The translations under genes were made by a program, and so were the position numbers. Below, piece after piece: positions 15,739 to 16,594 of a stretch of DNA of 16,594 nucleotides. The notes under the pieces were generated by a model that saw only the letters and a list, made by a program, of their open reading frames with translations, was not told the origin of the DNA and made no database searches. The stretch covers positions 1-16,594 of the forward strand of contig CAKVCG010000023.1 in the NCBI GenBank assembly GCA_934725525.1, given 5' to 3'. Origin of the DNA: an uncultured Brachyspira sp. (GTDB taxonomy: Bacteria; Spirochaetota; Brachyspiria; Brachyspirales; Brachyspiraceae). Numbering within the stretch: position 1 is the stretch's first letter; each line of letters begins with the position of its first letter.

Positions 15739-16374
15739 ATGGATTCTATTACGGATAATATTTTAAGTAATTTGAAAAAAGAAATACTTAAAGAAATTAC
15801 TAAAGAAAAAGCAAGCAGATTTACCCGCATAGTAAAAAACGAAACGAGCGCGAAAAATTACGCGAAGGCAATGTTCGATGCGGCGCAGGAGCTTGGAAAA
15901 ATAGAAACTATAAAAAACGATTTTAATACAGTTTATGCTTCTATGCTTATCGATAAAGATGTAGTTTCGTTTTTTACTTCCGCTTTCGTTGACGGAAATA
16001 TAAAGATTGGAATATTAAAAAAAGTTTACGAGGATAGCATTGCCGAAGAAACTTTTAATCTTTTGTCTATTTTAATTGAAAGAGATTTGATTAATATATT
16101 AGTAGCGATAATAGTGGAATACGAAAATTTATGCAACGAATATTATAATATTTTGTCGACTAAAATTATAGCTTCTTCGGAAATAGAAAACATAGAAGAG
16201 TTGAAATCGTCAATAAGAAATATGGCTGTAGATAAGAATGTTCATTTTACGGTTGAAATAGACGAATCGATAATGGGCGGAATAATCGTTCAAATTGACG
16301 ATGTGATTTACGATTATAGCGTCCGAAGATTATTAGAAAATGTAAAGGATTCGCTTTTTGCGGAAAATAATTAA
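15739..16374 (+). CDS. atpH: F-type ATP synthase subunit delta, second copy with N-terminal extension
   Basis: A second delta (OSCP-like) subunit, 211 residues. It has the more typical N-terminal motif NYAKAMFDAAQELGKIE (from residue ~40), a helical domain with LLSILIERDLINILVAIIVE, and the C-terminal signature SIMGGIIVQIDDVIYDYSVR. Aligned by eye, the C-terminal cores of the two copies match closely (GGIIV.(V/I)D.VIYDYSV), but elsewhere they differ widely, so the duplication is old, or the genes are functionally divided. About 38 charged residues precede the delta domain (KKEILKEITKEKASRFTRIV), which the first copy lacks; this could be a stalk-contacting helix. AAGG about 6 bases upstream is the ribosome site. 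atpA follows after 53 bp. Confidence 0.85.
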   Translation: MDSITDNILSNLKKEILKEITKEKASRFTRIVKNETSAKNYAKAMFDAAQELGKIETIKNDFNTVYASMLIDKDVVSFFTSAFVDGNIKIGILKKVYEDSIAEETFNLLSILIERDLINILVAIIVEYENLCNEYYNILSTKIIASSEIENIEELKSSIRNMAVDKNVHFTVEIDESIMGGIIVQIDDVIYDYSVRRLLENVKDSLFAENN

Positions 16375-16427
16375 ATAATTCAAATAAAAGGAAAACGAAA
16401 AAAAATTAGTTTGTAAGAGGAATATTT

Positions 16428-16594
16428 ATGAATATAAAAGCTAACGAAATTGCGGCTATCTTAAAAGAAGAGATTAAAAATTATAAAGCGGATTTTTCTC
16501 CAAACGAAGTCGGAATAGTAGTCGAGGTTGGAGACGGAATAGCGAGAGTTATGGGGCTTCCTCATATAATGGCTAATGAAATGATAACATTCGA
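16428..16594 (+). CDS. atpA: F-type ATP synthase subunit alpha (3' partial)
   Basis: Only the first 55 codons are in the window; the right edge cuts the gene. The start follows AAGAGG (16415-16420) at a good distance. The visible residues (MNIKANEIAAILKEEIKNY, then VGIVVEVGDGIARVMGLPHI and MANEMITF) are the N-terminal beta-barrel start of the alpha subunit, including the well-conserved GIV..VGDGIARV.GL motif. The catalytic head domain and P-loop lie beyond the window, and the remaining genes (gamma, beta, epsilon) are expected there but not seen. Confidence 0.93.
   Translation, partial: MNIKANEIAAILKEEIKNYKADFSPNEVGIVVEVGDGIARVMGLPHIMANEMITF

Overview
The window is strongly AT-rich chromosomal DNA from a bacterium, most likely a spirochaete of the genus Brachyspira. 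That assignment is an inference. It rests on the base composition, the gene content and the general look of the proteins, such as an Asn-rich FtsZ linker; no marker gene was matched to a database. No rRNA, tRNA, CRISPR array, prophage or insertion-sequence transposase is visible.

Layout. (1) Positions 1-1463 (+): a surface lipoprotein, cut by the left edge and frameshifted at a run of eight G. (2) 1492-2562 (-): aroB of the shikimate pathway. (3) 2722-4140 (+): a DUF4132-like protein. (4) 4247-5119 (+): glyQ without glyS. (5) 10216-5188 (-): a tightly packed cluster ftsZ, TPR protein, coaE, SPOR-domain protein, probably one operon joining cell division and envelope functions with CoA synthesis. 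(6) 10217-10522: an intergenic region holding an 85-bp palindromic repeat. (7) 10523-11366 (+): a family 2 glycosyltransferase broken at a run of seven G. (8) 11444-12733 (+): mtaB-like tRNA methylthiotransferase. (9) 12946-13281 (+): a single-domain STAS anti-anti-sigma-type protein. (10) 13378 to the right edge (+): F-type ATP synthase genes atpB, atpE, atpF, two consecutive delta-type genes, and the start of atpA.

Most of the window is core housekeeping. The most interesting points are these. Two poly-G tracts, the only G or C runs of seven or more I could find, each interrupt a cell-surface-related gene (a lipoprotein and a glycosyltransferase). They sit in the same local context (AC-Gn-TAAT), and in both genes a tract length divisible by three restores the frame. 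This is what slipped-strand phase variation looks like, although a sequencing or assembly error in homopolymers must be excluded. Second, the ATP synthase operon carries two tandem, diverged, full-length delta (OSCP-like) subunit genes where one is expected. Third, the palindromic element before the glycosyltransferase has nested hairpins in both arms and resembles a repeat seen across unrelated bacterial genomes.

I found no clearly new multi-gene system. The phase-variation pair and the twin delta subunits are the best candidates for follow-up.
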